Source: Perkinsus olseni
Taxonomy: Eukaryota; Perkinsozoa; Perkinsida
Length of the DNA: 64,000 nt
Reading direction: 5' to 3'
NCBI GenBank assembly: GCA_013115125.1
Contig: JABANN010000100.1
Coordinates: 1 to 64,000, forward strand
Of this stretch, positions 55,441 to 64,000 are shown piece after piece. Within the stretch, counting starts at the first letter, position 1. Each line of letters starts with the position of its first letter. The position numbers were made by a program, and so were the translations under genes. The notes beneath the pieces were generated by a model. That model worked only from the letters and a program-made list of their open reading frames with translations, had not been told where the DNA came from and did no database searches.

Positions 55441-55442
55441 GG
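55228..55442. repeat. Tandem repeat, about 78-nt unit, three copies
   Basis: Copies share AAGACTTCAGCCTG, AGTGGGGGACTT, GGTCCTTGAGCAGGCG and TCCTCAACGTTCTTCG. The third copy has a small insertion. Confidence 0.8.
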
Positions 55443-55997
55443 ACTGAGGAATTGCTCCTTATACAGTAGCATCAAGGAGCCGACCCCTAAGGCCCTTACG
55501 TTAGGAGCGTCAGGCGCGAATCGGCTCACGAAAGATAGCGCAGCGTTATCTTGTGTGAGCCGTTGCGGCACTGCGATACTGTGACACTGACAGCGCTATA
55601 AACGCTCGAGGAAGGAATCTCGATCTGAATGATTTGTCATTACCCTTGGTGTTGTTAGGGAGAAAGCTCAAATTGTAAGCAGCATTCTAGCGGCACTTTC
55701 GGTAATTTCATCTAACGCATTTTTAGGGTTGTCCCCTACAACATGCTGGGTGGTGGTGGATGGTTTCCGGAGGGGTTGCTGTGCCACGCGACCACAAGAA
55801 ACCGCTGAGGTGTCACCATGACCATCCAGGTCATGGATCTCAGGACCCAGGCATACGAGTGCATAAGCGGGGGAATGACTGACAGGATTTCATCATTGGC
55901 GAAGATTGCGATAGAGACACAATAGGGACAGCGTGGTCGATCCCATTCATATGCCCCCACTCGCTGGTATCAACTTGATACTATCAAGAAAGGGGAC

Positions 55998-56450
55998 TTG
56001 GTCACCCTAACTTACTTGGGCACGTTCACTTTCACTACCCAGTTGCAAAGTGGAGCCATCAGCTGCGAGCTGGTGTCGCGCGAGATGCGGGATGGTGTGT
56101 ATGTGTACAAGGAGGCTGGGGATCCTCCACCCTTTGAGGTACATTTTGACACGAGCAAGCGGTCAGGTGGCTTCCCGTTGAGTGTATGGATCGGCTGTTA
56201 CAAGAACTTCGTTAAAAACCCCGATACGCTCTATTACTACCGAACTTTCTCTCTCCCCTACGAGCCTTATGTCCTAGGCTCTGGCTCGGAAGGTTATGTG
56301 AAGGACTTATTTCGATTGGCCAGGCAAGCCTGCCCAACTAAAGATTTTAATGACAACGACTTCAAAGAGGTGATCGCCGCCAACGAGCAAACCATTTACT
56401 TGACATTTGCTGGTGCTACTAGAGCCCGCACATATAGGGGTCCGGTGTAG
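55998..56450 (+). CDS. Hypothetical protein, 150 aa, 5' end unresolved
   Basis: An open plus-strand frame that begins upstream of 55998 (KKGDLVTLTYLGTFTFTT) and ends at 56450. Beta-rich composition (GAISCELVSREMRDGVYVYK, PFEVHFDTSKRSGGFPLSVW) with several aromatic residues. No ATG lies in frame before residue 30 or so, so an upstream exon is needed. No family recognised. It is the only coding candidate in a 5.8-kb gene-poor stretch. Confidence 0.35.
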   Translation: MVTLTYLGTFTFTTQLQSGAISCELVSREMRDGVYVYKEAGDPPPFEVHFDTSKRSGGFPLSVWIGCYKNFVKNPDTLYYYRTFSLPYEPYVLGSGSEGYVKDLFRLARQACPTKDFNDNDFKEVIAANEQTIYLTFAGATRARTYRGPV

Positions 56451-56452
56451 TA

Positions 56453-58790
56453 AAAGCTCTACTGTAGAACGAAGAGGTTCAAGATGGTCCGTGGTTAATC
56501 GTCATTCGCTCGCCGTGAGCGGCTCACGGTCAAGTCGTCTCAAGTGCGTATATAATGAGCTTCATAACATTCTTCAACCGGGTTTTGCACCCATCATCTG
56601 CCGATCGGTTGCAGCGATCGATCGTCTACTCGGCGCTTTTGTAGGGTTTGGTCAGAAAGAGAGCAAATTCTATAATATTTTTACGATAATCATAATATGA
56701 TTTAGGGACAATTCTTTGCTGGTTGTCACGTGCGCCAGTGAGCCGATCAAATAAGGCTTCGTGACATCACCAGTTGATTTTTTACCCATTAGTAATACTT
56801 GACTCCATTTTATGAGATAATACAGAAGGGTTGAGGAACTATAAGACGACAGATTTTTTCTGGCTGTTTATCTGTGATATTCACCGTGAAGTTCGGAACC
56901 TATAGTCTCGTAACGATACTATCTTTCGCTATTGAGGAACTCCACGGATACCTGATCGCAGCTCGCACTTCGTCACTGTCGCTTCAATTTGGGACTGTTT
57001 ACAAAAGCGAGAACTCTGTTGGGTTGCATCAGAATCTTTCGTCGGTAGTCGCTTCCGGCAATACTAGACGGCAAACAGCCGGATCGCAAGAAGGTTAGCG
57101 TTTCAAGCTTCGTCATCGACGAGCGGGAATGCTTAGTGCCCCCTCAGCACCACCTAGTAGACGGAACTGTCAAAGCGTCGCTGTTTGACGCCTTATTTGT
57201 TCTGCCTACTGGGAAAATGCTTATATTAGTATCCGTGACGCATACCGTTCGACAAGCTGTAGTACAGGGGATCAAAAACGAAGAGCCCACCCCCGCTAAC
57301 TTTTCGACTCTGTAGGACATGGAGGTGCAGCTGGTACTGTTCGGAAGCTCTCAAAAAGTTCCCTTTGACGGTGTATTTAGCGATTCGCACTGTACTTGGA
57401 TTTCCAGCCCAACGAGAAAAATCCCATATGGCCTATATGATATAGGGAAAACGGGCAGAACAACATGGCAAGGGAAACAGGCAGAATCATGTGCTGAGCA
57501 GACCTATTACTGAAACATTCCTTCGTTGATACTCTGAGTATCCTTCTTGGTGACTCATCAGCGATGAGTCATCGCTGATGAGTCATCAAGATTCGGTCAG
57601 TAGATATCTTCTTCCCTAGCTTTCGTCTGTCGCCGACTACGTTCATCTGAATATACAGTAATTAGGTCTATTTGTAGCAACCCAAGAAGAGGAATGTGCT
57701 CCGATAAGAAGCTAAGCTAACTGGCGGATGATAAGAAGACAGCAGATGAAAGATTGGATTCCAGACGGCAAAACCCGGGTGTTGTGTCGTTCTCAATCAG
57801 CCAGTCTCTTAACACCGGGGTACAATGGCACAGGGGAAGAGAACGACAATGATTGTTTGAAAGAAGAATGATTAGATAGAAGAATTGCGTTTCCTTCTCC
57901 CTCCCAGTTGCACAGCAATGTCTGCTGTCTCCACAATGCAATACAGCCTAGCGACGATTCCCAATGCCATTCTTTTTTCAACTTATCACTATCGTTCTCC
58001 TGTTTTGCTTCGTCATTGAACCCTTCTAATCTTGGGTTGTTACAAAAAACTTTAGGACTTTTCGCATCACAGAAGCTTTCAATCAGCTAGGGTTGATGGA
58101 GAAGGAGGTCACAATGGGCTTGCACTCCGAGAGGCGGTGCCATTAGAAAAAACCCAGCTATGTACCACGTAGTAACTGTTATGATTTTTGGTTGAAAGAG
58201 GCCGCTTATCAGTGAGCAAGTAACGCGGGAGTGCCGCCGAGCGAAGTTGCTACACCTCCGCGGTATTATCACATCAACCTTCTCTCCAATGGTACTGTTT
58301 TCATAGTCAATCCACGAGATGCGTGCCTCACAATTGAGCTAGCAGTATGACGTTACTAATATCTTCAATGACAACCAAGGACAAGCATCGTTACCGAACG
58401 CAACGGCCAATCAGCCGTTGAATATTGATTATCAGCTTGCTTTTCTCCACGCGCTGCAGCCGACGAGCGCTTCGATATCAAAGCATCATTCAACAACGAG
58501 TAGATAGTCCAGGAACGGGAGCACTTTCGGAAAATATCAGTGCAAGGAAGTGGCCGGAAGAGGAAAAGTGACAGATGAGAAATAAGCGACGCACACAAAG
58601 TTGAAGAGGATAAAGATTACTCCTATGTCGCGCTGAGGCGCTAGAATGGGAGACCTTCATGGGTAATGCCTCCTCGCTTGTGCCACTCTGTAGATCCATT
58701 TAGGGCGAGCGACATTAATTCTGCGTTTTCATGATCTCGCGAGCCCCCAAGAATATAATTGTTGTTGTTGTTGTTTTTGTTGTTGTTGCT
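56453..58790. other. Gene-poor stretch
   Basis: No frame has family resemblance or joins into exons. It contains the palindrome at 57551-57585, and the 58752-58790 GTTGTT run immediately before the TRF4 start codon. Confidence 0.4.
57551..57585. repeat. 35-nt perfect palindrome
   Basis: TGACTCATCAGCGATGA, G, TCATCGCTGATGAGTCA. Each arm also contains a TGACTCA site of the AP-1/GCN4 type. Confidence 0.9.
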
Positions 58791-60404
58791 ATGATGGCCT
58801 CTCTCGATGACCTTCTCCACGATCCTGTACTGGAGGCCGATTTGAAGCGACAACAGAAGCAGGTATTATTTTCGTGGCGCGGTGACGCTAGCTTCGTAGT
58901 CCCTCTGCTCAGATTGCCTTCAACGACAACTTCCGCCATGCCTTGGCCGACAGGCGTCGATCAGCCCGGCGGTCGGAGTCCTCCTTTGCCGAAGTGGCCC
59001 CCGACTACGTATCAGCCGACAAATTCGAGGAGGCCGGCGGGGCTCCATGGCAGACGCCCGACGCGTCCCTCCCGACACTACTGGCTTTACATTCGGAATT
59101 GGTCGCATTCGGGAAGTGGCTCGGCCCAACGCTCCAGGAGAAAGCAGAGCGCCACAAAATTGTTCTCGACGTGAGAACCATCAGCAGTGCTCTGTGGCCA
59201 GAGGCGGTGGTAGTGGAGTTTGGTTCCAGTTGGACTGGGCTCAACCTCCCCGACGGTGATATCGATCTGGCGATTCAACGGTTACCGGGGCCAAACCACG
59301 TACGGGAGAATCTCAAGTTGCACATGAACCACTTCGCGAAAGCTCTTCACGTTTCCAAAATCGCCACGCATATTCACGTCATTGACACCGCGAGAGTGCC
59401 GATCGTGAAGTTCATAGACCGTCGGAGCGGCTTCTCCGTTGACGTGGCTTTCGGCCTGCAAGGAGTGGTTACCAAGAGTGGGGAATGGGTCCTTGCTAAC
59501 TGCCAGAAAATGCCACAATTGAAGCCTCTATTGATGGTAAGGCTCGTCACTTGGCAGTCTTCACGGACGTGTTTGCTTGCTCTCAGTTCCTTAAATTGTT
59601 CCTCTCCATAAGAGGCTTGAGTGAGCCATACAAGGGAGGCATTGGCAGCTACATGCTCTTTACGATGTTACTCTGTGTTTTACACTTGAGCGATGGTAAT
59701 AGGAGGGACGTTTGGATTGAACTATGGACCTATCGGTGGTGAAATTGACGCTCTACGATTATAGTGGATGGGCTGCTATATCGGTAGGTGCCAGGAGTCC
59801 CGAACATTGGCGGAAGGCCTCGCTCGGCCACATTCTCTTCGAATTCTTCCGACTTTACTCGAACGACATGAACTACAAGAAACTCGGCCTGCGGCCGCCG
59901 AACGGATCGTCCAAGCAGGCCAGTCTCTACCACCGGGAGAACCCTTCCTGGGTCATCAGTATCGAAAGCCCGGAAGATTCTTCTATTGATTTGGGCCGCG
60001 GTACCTTCGACTACCCCCACGTAATACAAGCTTTCGATAACGCTTATCTCACTATATGCTCGGGCGAGCGCAACGGTCGAAGTCTGTTGCTGGTAAGCGG
60101 CTTGCTCGGCCAAGGCAGGGGTTTTATAGACGCTCGGGCGAAACTGGAGAAGCGGCTGAAGGCTGAGGTCCGGCCGGATGTAGTAACCACTGGGTTGAAG
60201 GCCGCTAGTATGGCAGAGGGCAAGGGGCAGATCCTGTTCAACGATACCAGTGATTCTGATACAGAAAGTGACAAAACGGTCGAGAGTTCTTCGGTGTCGG
60301 AGAAGTCCGTGAAAGCGAAGCAGCCTCCGAACAAGATACGGCGAACGGTGAGGCTCGAGGACATCGGCGGTTGGAGTGACGACGATGATGATGAATCCGA
60401 GTGA
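58791..60404 (+). CDS. Non-canonical poly(A) polymerase, TRF4/PAPD5 type
   Basis: Adds short oligo(A) tails to nuclear RNAs, feeding exosome decay in TRAMP-like complexes. Four exons (58791-58862, 58913-59536, 59587-59695, 59788-60404) give 473 residues. Catalytic signature FGSSWTGLNLPDGDIDLAI holds the GS and two Asp of the nucleotidyltransferase fold. The third Asp is in GFSVDVAFG. Then LKPLLM-FLKLFLSIRGL and GGIGSYMLFTMLLCVLHL form the central helices, and LGHILFEFFRLYS the PAP-associated domain. An acidic tail ends GGWSDDDDDESE. Intron 58863-58912 is family A. Start ATG 58791 is followed at once by a second ATG. Confidence 0.94.
58863..58912 (+). repeat. Family A introner in the TRF4 gene
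   Basis: A 50-nt intron: GTATTATTTTCGTGGCGCGG, TGACGC, ending CTCTGCTCAG. CAG ends both the upstream exon and the intron. Confidence 0.88.
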
Positions 60405-61251
60405 TCGCTGTACTTTACTACGTCTGTAACTATTCTCTGGCATACCTTTTTTGTGTTCAAGTCTCGTCAACGAGAGCGCCTCGGCACACCATCGTGAGCA
60501 ATATGAAGTTGCACTTGTTACAAAACTCAACACTCGGCGCGCACGAAGCTTATCATCAAGATTCAACGAACCAACTAACGACAGCTGCCGCCGCTGAAGA
60601 GTCGGGGCGATACAGATATAAATGACGAGTCGTAAGTTGACCGGAGAGATGAGCGCCAAGGGGCAGAGGACAGGAAGAACAGGGGTAGTGATGAAGAAAT
60701 ATCTTCAACCAAGATGGTGAAGCCAAGCCATCAGGGCAACCCTTCGATGATGTTCACGACGAACAGAACGATGACGAGGACGACGCATCGGACATGTGCT
60801 AACCGTTGAGTATTTCTATGCTTCTACGCATGAGAGGGCAGACGTTTTCTTCACGATGTGCACCTCAATTTTCTTTTTAGCTCATGGGAGAGTGGTTGAA
60901 AGAAGAAAGAACCGAAATGGAGTACGTGCAAGATGCATATTAACGAAGTACAGCTGATCTAAAAGGAGCCGAAACGACTACGAGCACGATACAATGAGCA
61001 GCAAAGAGTTCAGAAGGCAATGACGAGGAACTGTTAGAGAACAGAGTTGAATTTGACTAATGGGATTCCCCGGAAAGTCAACGAGAAGCATAATGGGAAT
61101 TGAGCGAACAGTAGCAGCATCTATGTTGACCAACGAGATAGTTGGACGAAATTGATGACGGCAAGCTGAAGAGAATCTTCAGGACCAACGGGTCTGCCAC
61201 GACGAACCGTCGTCGACGATGAGTTGTTCATGTTAACGAAGAGACCTGCAA
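60405..61251. other. Convergent intergenic region
   Basis: It lies between the TRF4 stop (+) and the RRM gene stop (-). No convincing frame. Confidence 0.35.
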
Positions 61252-61836
61252 TCAATGGCTACTTTGATGCACACTTTGGCGCACAGCCCAACTACAACGG
61301 CATTTTCTACTTTTTCTAGATCGAGAGAGTCTGCCTCCCTCGAAAGTATGCATAAATCTGACAGCTTCTTCGTGAGTAGATAGTCGGACAAAAGCATATC
61401 CACGATTCACTCTACCCGGATTTAGAGGAACATTAACCTCATCTTTGTTGCAACCGAAGCCGTTTTCACGAAGTTCACTCGCTAGAGTAGCACGAGTGTA
61501 GCAACAGGGAACGTTTCGCAGCATCACCGACGTGCGGGCAGAGTCTTCCTTGCTAAAGTCATCGCGCCAAGCTTTTTCTTCTTCTTCTTCTTCACCAGAT
61601 AGCTGGCTCTGGGACAGCCCACTATCTGAACCAGTCAAGCTCGTTGTGGAAGCTGTTGAGCATTCATCGTACGACGGTGACTTGCAAGTGGCGCTGCTGC
61701 CAACTTCGGAGCGAGGGGATGGTCCACCGTTGATGATGTTGACATCAGGACAGGAGTATGCTCTTGTCCGAGTAGACCGGTGACTGAGGTCGATGGGGAA
61801 ATCGACGAAAGTGTTCTTTATGGGCGCGGATGCCAT
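61252..61836 (-). CDS. Mei2-like RRM protein
   Basis: A single minus-strand frame of 194 residues. The N-terminal half is Ser/Thr-rich and acidic (SDSGLSQSQLSGEEEEEE). The C-terminal half is an RRM: TSVMLRNVPCCYTRATLASE (RNP2 with the Mei2-type V-M-L-R-N-V-P), then VNRGYAFVRLSTHEEAVRFM (RNP1). Mei2-type RRMs bind single-stranded RNA and are expanded in alveolates. The tail after HTFEG is basic (SRSRKSRKCRC). A longer Mei2 C-terminal helix set is not seen, so this may be truncated or divergent. Confidence 0.62.
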   Translation of the reverse strand: MASAPIKNTFVDFPIDLSHRSTRTRAYSCPDVNIINGGPSPRSEVGSSATCKSPSYDECSTASTTSLTGSDSGLSQSQLSGEEEEEEKAWRDDFSKEDSARTSVMLRNVPCCYTRATLASELRENGFGCNKDEVNVPLNPGRVNRGYAFVRLSTHEEAVRFMHTFEGGRLSRSRKSRKCRCSWAVRQSVHQSSH

Positions 61837-62550
61837 ACCAGAAAAGAAGAAGCCAAAGGGACAGTCAATCTAAGGACACTGAGAGGCATCGATGAGGAGG
61901 AAGAGAAGGGGATAGCGACACAATCTAGCCGCGACATCTGCTGGTGATATCGATTTGCCACGAGCTGCCCAGCGGCGACGAGGAATCGAGGTTCGTCACA
62001 AAGCGAATCATTTAACGGCGCATGTACACAATAAGTCGACAGGACAGCAGCAAAGGGTTAGCTCGACGACTTATGATGACTCTAAGAAATGAAGCGAATG
62101 AGCAGCAGGAGCAGCAGGAGTTCCGGTTTCCCGTGAATCGTCGAGCTACGCGTTGGTGAGATTTGCTCGGAATGTGGTACAACTGAATGAACTTAATTAT
62201 CGTACAACGTGTTATAGAATGTCTGTCTCGCGGCGGCTTCGGTATCACCAGCTGAGTCCTAGAAATACTGGGCCATCACTGCCATGGGAGACGGACTGAC
62301 GGTGGCTGATAATAAAAATGCAAAGCCTAGCTGTACTATGGTTGTGTCCACGAAGCAAGCGGCTGGTTGAACCCTCTGGCACGGTACGACGATGACTACT
62401 GCGAGTGCCCCGACGCTGATGATGAGCTGCTCCTATGAAATCCGTGTTGTGCTGACCGATGTTATCAAGGATAATACTTTATCCCCAGTTAAAATCCGTA
62501 AACGAGAGACACGTCGCTCCGCCTCGTGGACCGGACAACGCACGTGTGCT
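61837..62550. other. No supported gene before the gap
   Basis: No frame is convincing. An AGGAGCAGCAGGAG-type simple tract is at about 62100-62120. Confidence 0.35.
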
Positions 62551-62648
62551 NNNNNNNNNNNNNNNNNNNNNNNNNNNNNNNNNNNNNNNNNNNNNNNNNN
62601 NNNNNNNNNNNNNNNNNNNNNNNNNNNNNNNNNNNNNNNNNNNNNNNN
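62551..62648. other. Assembly gap (98 N)
   Basis: A run of N of unknown true size. It abuts a short tandem array, so array collapse is likely. Confidence 0.98.
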
Positions 62649-62737
62649 CTAGCTTTGCGGGCTAGCTTTGCGGGCTAGCTTTGCGGGCTAGCTTTGCGGG
62701 CTAGCTTTGCGGGCTAGCTTTGCGGGCTAGCTTTGCA
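62649..62737. repeat. 13-nt tandem array CTAGCTTTGCGGG
   Basis: About seven perfect copies directly after the N gap. The true array probably extends into the gap. Confidence 0.95.
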
Positions 62738-63401
62738 CTACCCGCGTTTCAGAGCCATCGGAGGCTCAACCGAGCATTCGATGAGATGCGTCGTTTTGCT
62801 TAACCCATCCCTCCCAGACCGAGCACAAGAACCGGTCCGGTCTGCAGACTGCGCTTCGCGCTCTGATGTTCGTCCTTCGAGGCAGAATGATGATCGGATA
62901 GTCGTTAACAGTGCGTGCGCAGTCTCCAGACCCGGTTCTTCATGGACGAGCACAGCTTGTCTCCAGCGTCTCGAGTGTAGAAATCTAAACGATAAGAGTT
63001 CACGTGTCGAACTTCCCACGCCGATAGAGATTGAGTTTTATGATCTTTATTAAGAGTATGTGAATAATGAAATGGTCAACTTAGATTCACATACTAATAA
63101 TAGGCGTTTAAAGTACATATTCCTATTATAAGCCCATGGCATAGAAACCGGGCTGAAGTACAGCGAGCAGTACGAAGCTCGGAAACTAGGATAACCTTCG
63201 AATTAAACTCCGAGACCAACTTAAGTTGCAAGGCAGTGAACCCGAAGATGGTCGGCATGAACACAACAAGGGATGCATCTCATCGTTAAAAAATCCACAA
63301 CAAAACGATTGTTCACGACGTCTGACATTTCCGCGCTGCCGGGAAGAATTTACCGGCGGCGAGTCATTCGTCATCGGCCGTACAATCAACAGAACTGTTG
63401 T
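62738..63401. other. Intergenic, no gene seen
   Basis: No coding signal. TTCACATACTCTTAA-like palindromic sequence (AAGAGTATGTGAATAAT / ATTCACATACTAATAATAGG) occurs near 63053-63103. Confidence 0.35.
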
Positions 63402-64000
63402 CTATGGCAACAAGGGTCGACCAGTAGTAGCGTTGTTGTTGCTGCTGCCGAAAGCCTGTCGCCACTGCAGCGCCAACTTGTGAGGGAGATCCGTGTACCA
63501 CAGGATGCCGATGAACATCATGAGGAAGCCCGCCCACGTCGCCACGAGGGTGAACCAAATCCCGTATAACGAGTACGAGCCGTCAGGGTTGTACCTAGGC
63601 AGTCGACACTCAACGCAGGATGGGCGGCTGTGACGACGCCTCACATCGGAGCGCTGATACCGAGAGCGTTCTCCTCGGTCACTTGCAGGGGTCCGCGGCC
63701 GATGTCCGTACACTGCCCGGGCGTTCCCTCGACGCGATCTACTCGATACTTGCAGTCACCAAAATGGAACTTTACTGTCTCGCCATTAGCGACTGAGGAA
63801 AGGGAAAGACGCGTGGTCGCCAACGGCAAGATTCTTCAGACGAATTCCCCATCAACGATGGTGATCGATTACAACTGACTTGAGGTGCTCAATTTCACCA
63901 CTATTGATCCACTAACCTACGGACACTAGCCCGATGGTCGCCGTCAGTTACCGCGGTTTTTACGAGGAAGGCGAGGAAGACTTGTCCCCGCTCACCATCA
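63402..64000 (-). CDS. Single-pass membrane protein, partial at the right edge
   Basis: Exon pair around a 50-nt intron (ends near 63596 and 63645) joins KFHFGDCKYRVDRVEGTPGQ, CTDIGRGPLQVTEENAL, and NPDGSYSLYGIWF. A strong transmembrane helix follows (LVATWAGFLMMFIGILWY), then a short basic tail ending at 63402. Two cysteines lie in the presumed lumenal part. Further exons seem to continue past 64000 (VSGSIVVKLSTSSQL near 63890; GDKSSSPSS at the edge). Type I topology is likely; family not recognised. Confidence 0.5.

Noticed and set aside
59149-59170. GCGCCACAAAATTG resembling an inverted family A core
   Set aside because: It encodes AERHKIVLD in an unbroken exon of the TRF4 gene.
59730-60659. 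Minus-strand ORF of 309 codons
   Set aside because: Antisense shadow of the last TRF4 exon, which carries the PAP-associated domain on the plus strand.

Overview
The window is nuclear DNA of a unicellular eukaryote. It has spliced genes with GT-AG introns, the standard code, and an all-eukaryotic gene set: eIF4E, TIM44, Vps16, Vti1, Sec16-like, pp-GalNAc transferase, DHHC palmitoyltransferase, MAP kinase and a TRF4-type poly(A) polymerase. DNAAF11/LRRC6 and a dynein-stalk-like protein point to a flagellated stage. Short introns, a Mei2-like RRM and gene content fit an alveolate of the Perkinsus/dinoflagellate kind. That placement is inference; no spliced leader or rRNA is present to confirm it.

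Layout. 1-1207: palindrome and W-rich DNA. 1208-2915 (+): small membrane protein, then eIF4E. 3685-17500 (-): coiled-coil protein, TIM44, dynein-stalk-like protein, LRR protein, two small genes, DNAAF11 and a WW/tail-anchored protein. 18370-21259 (+): ammonium transporter, 16 exons fully resolved. 21709-30780 (-): basic protein, MAP kinase, two tandem La-related genes. 31060-33470: broken and intact copies of a tubulin-cofactor-A-like gene flanking a secreted-protein gene. 33647-38092 (+): PI-PLC-X protein and DHHC transferase (13 exons). 38613-45931 (-): Vps16, Vti1-like SNARE, pp-GalNAcT. 46254-52743 (+): Sec16-like gene and a coiled-coil/ARM-like gene. 53000-58790: gene-poor, palindrome-rich. 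58791-60404 (+): non-canonical poly(A) polymerase. 61252-61836 (-): Mei2-like RRM. 62551-62648: N gap plus a 13-nt satellite. 63402-64000 (-): partial membrane protein.

The striking feature is the introns. Many belong to a handful of repeated sequence families, in unrelated genes on both strands: A (core AATTTCGTGGCGCGTGACG), B (TGACCTGTTCTGTATCTT plus CTCAACCTAAGATACTCC), C (a tRNA body or tRNA 3' half with the Pol III B box GGTTCGAATCCC), D (AGCGGAGCGAAGC), and smaller families E, G and H. They are typically 42-58 nt with splice sites at their edges, occur in either orientation, and sometimes stack two to an intron. This looks like multi-family introner-driven intron gain, one family apparently derived from tRNA/SINE sequence. 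Exon joins given here were chosen so the reading frame closes and, where a family is recognised, the protein aligns with remembered family patterns; no database search was possible.
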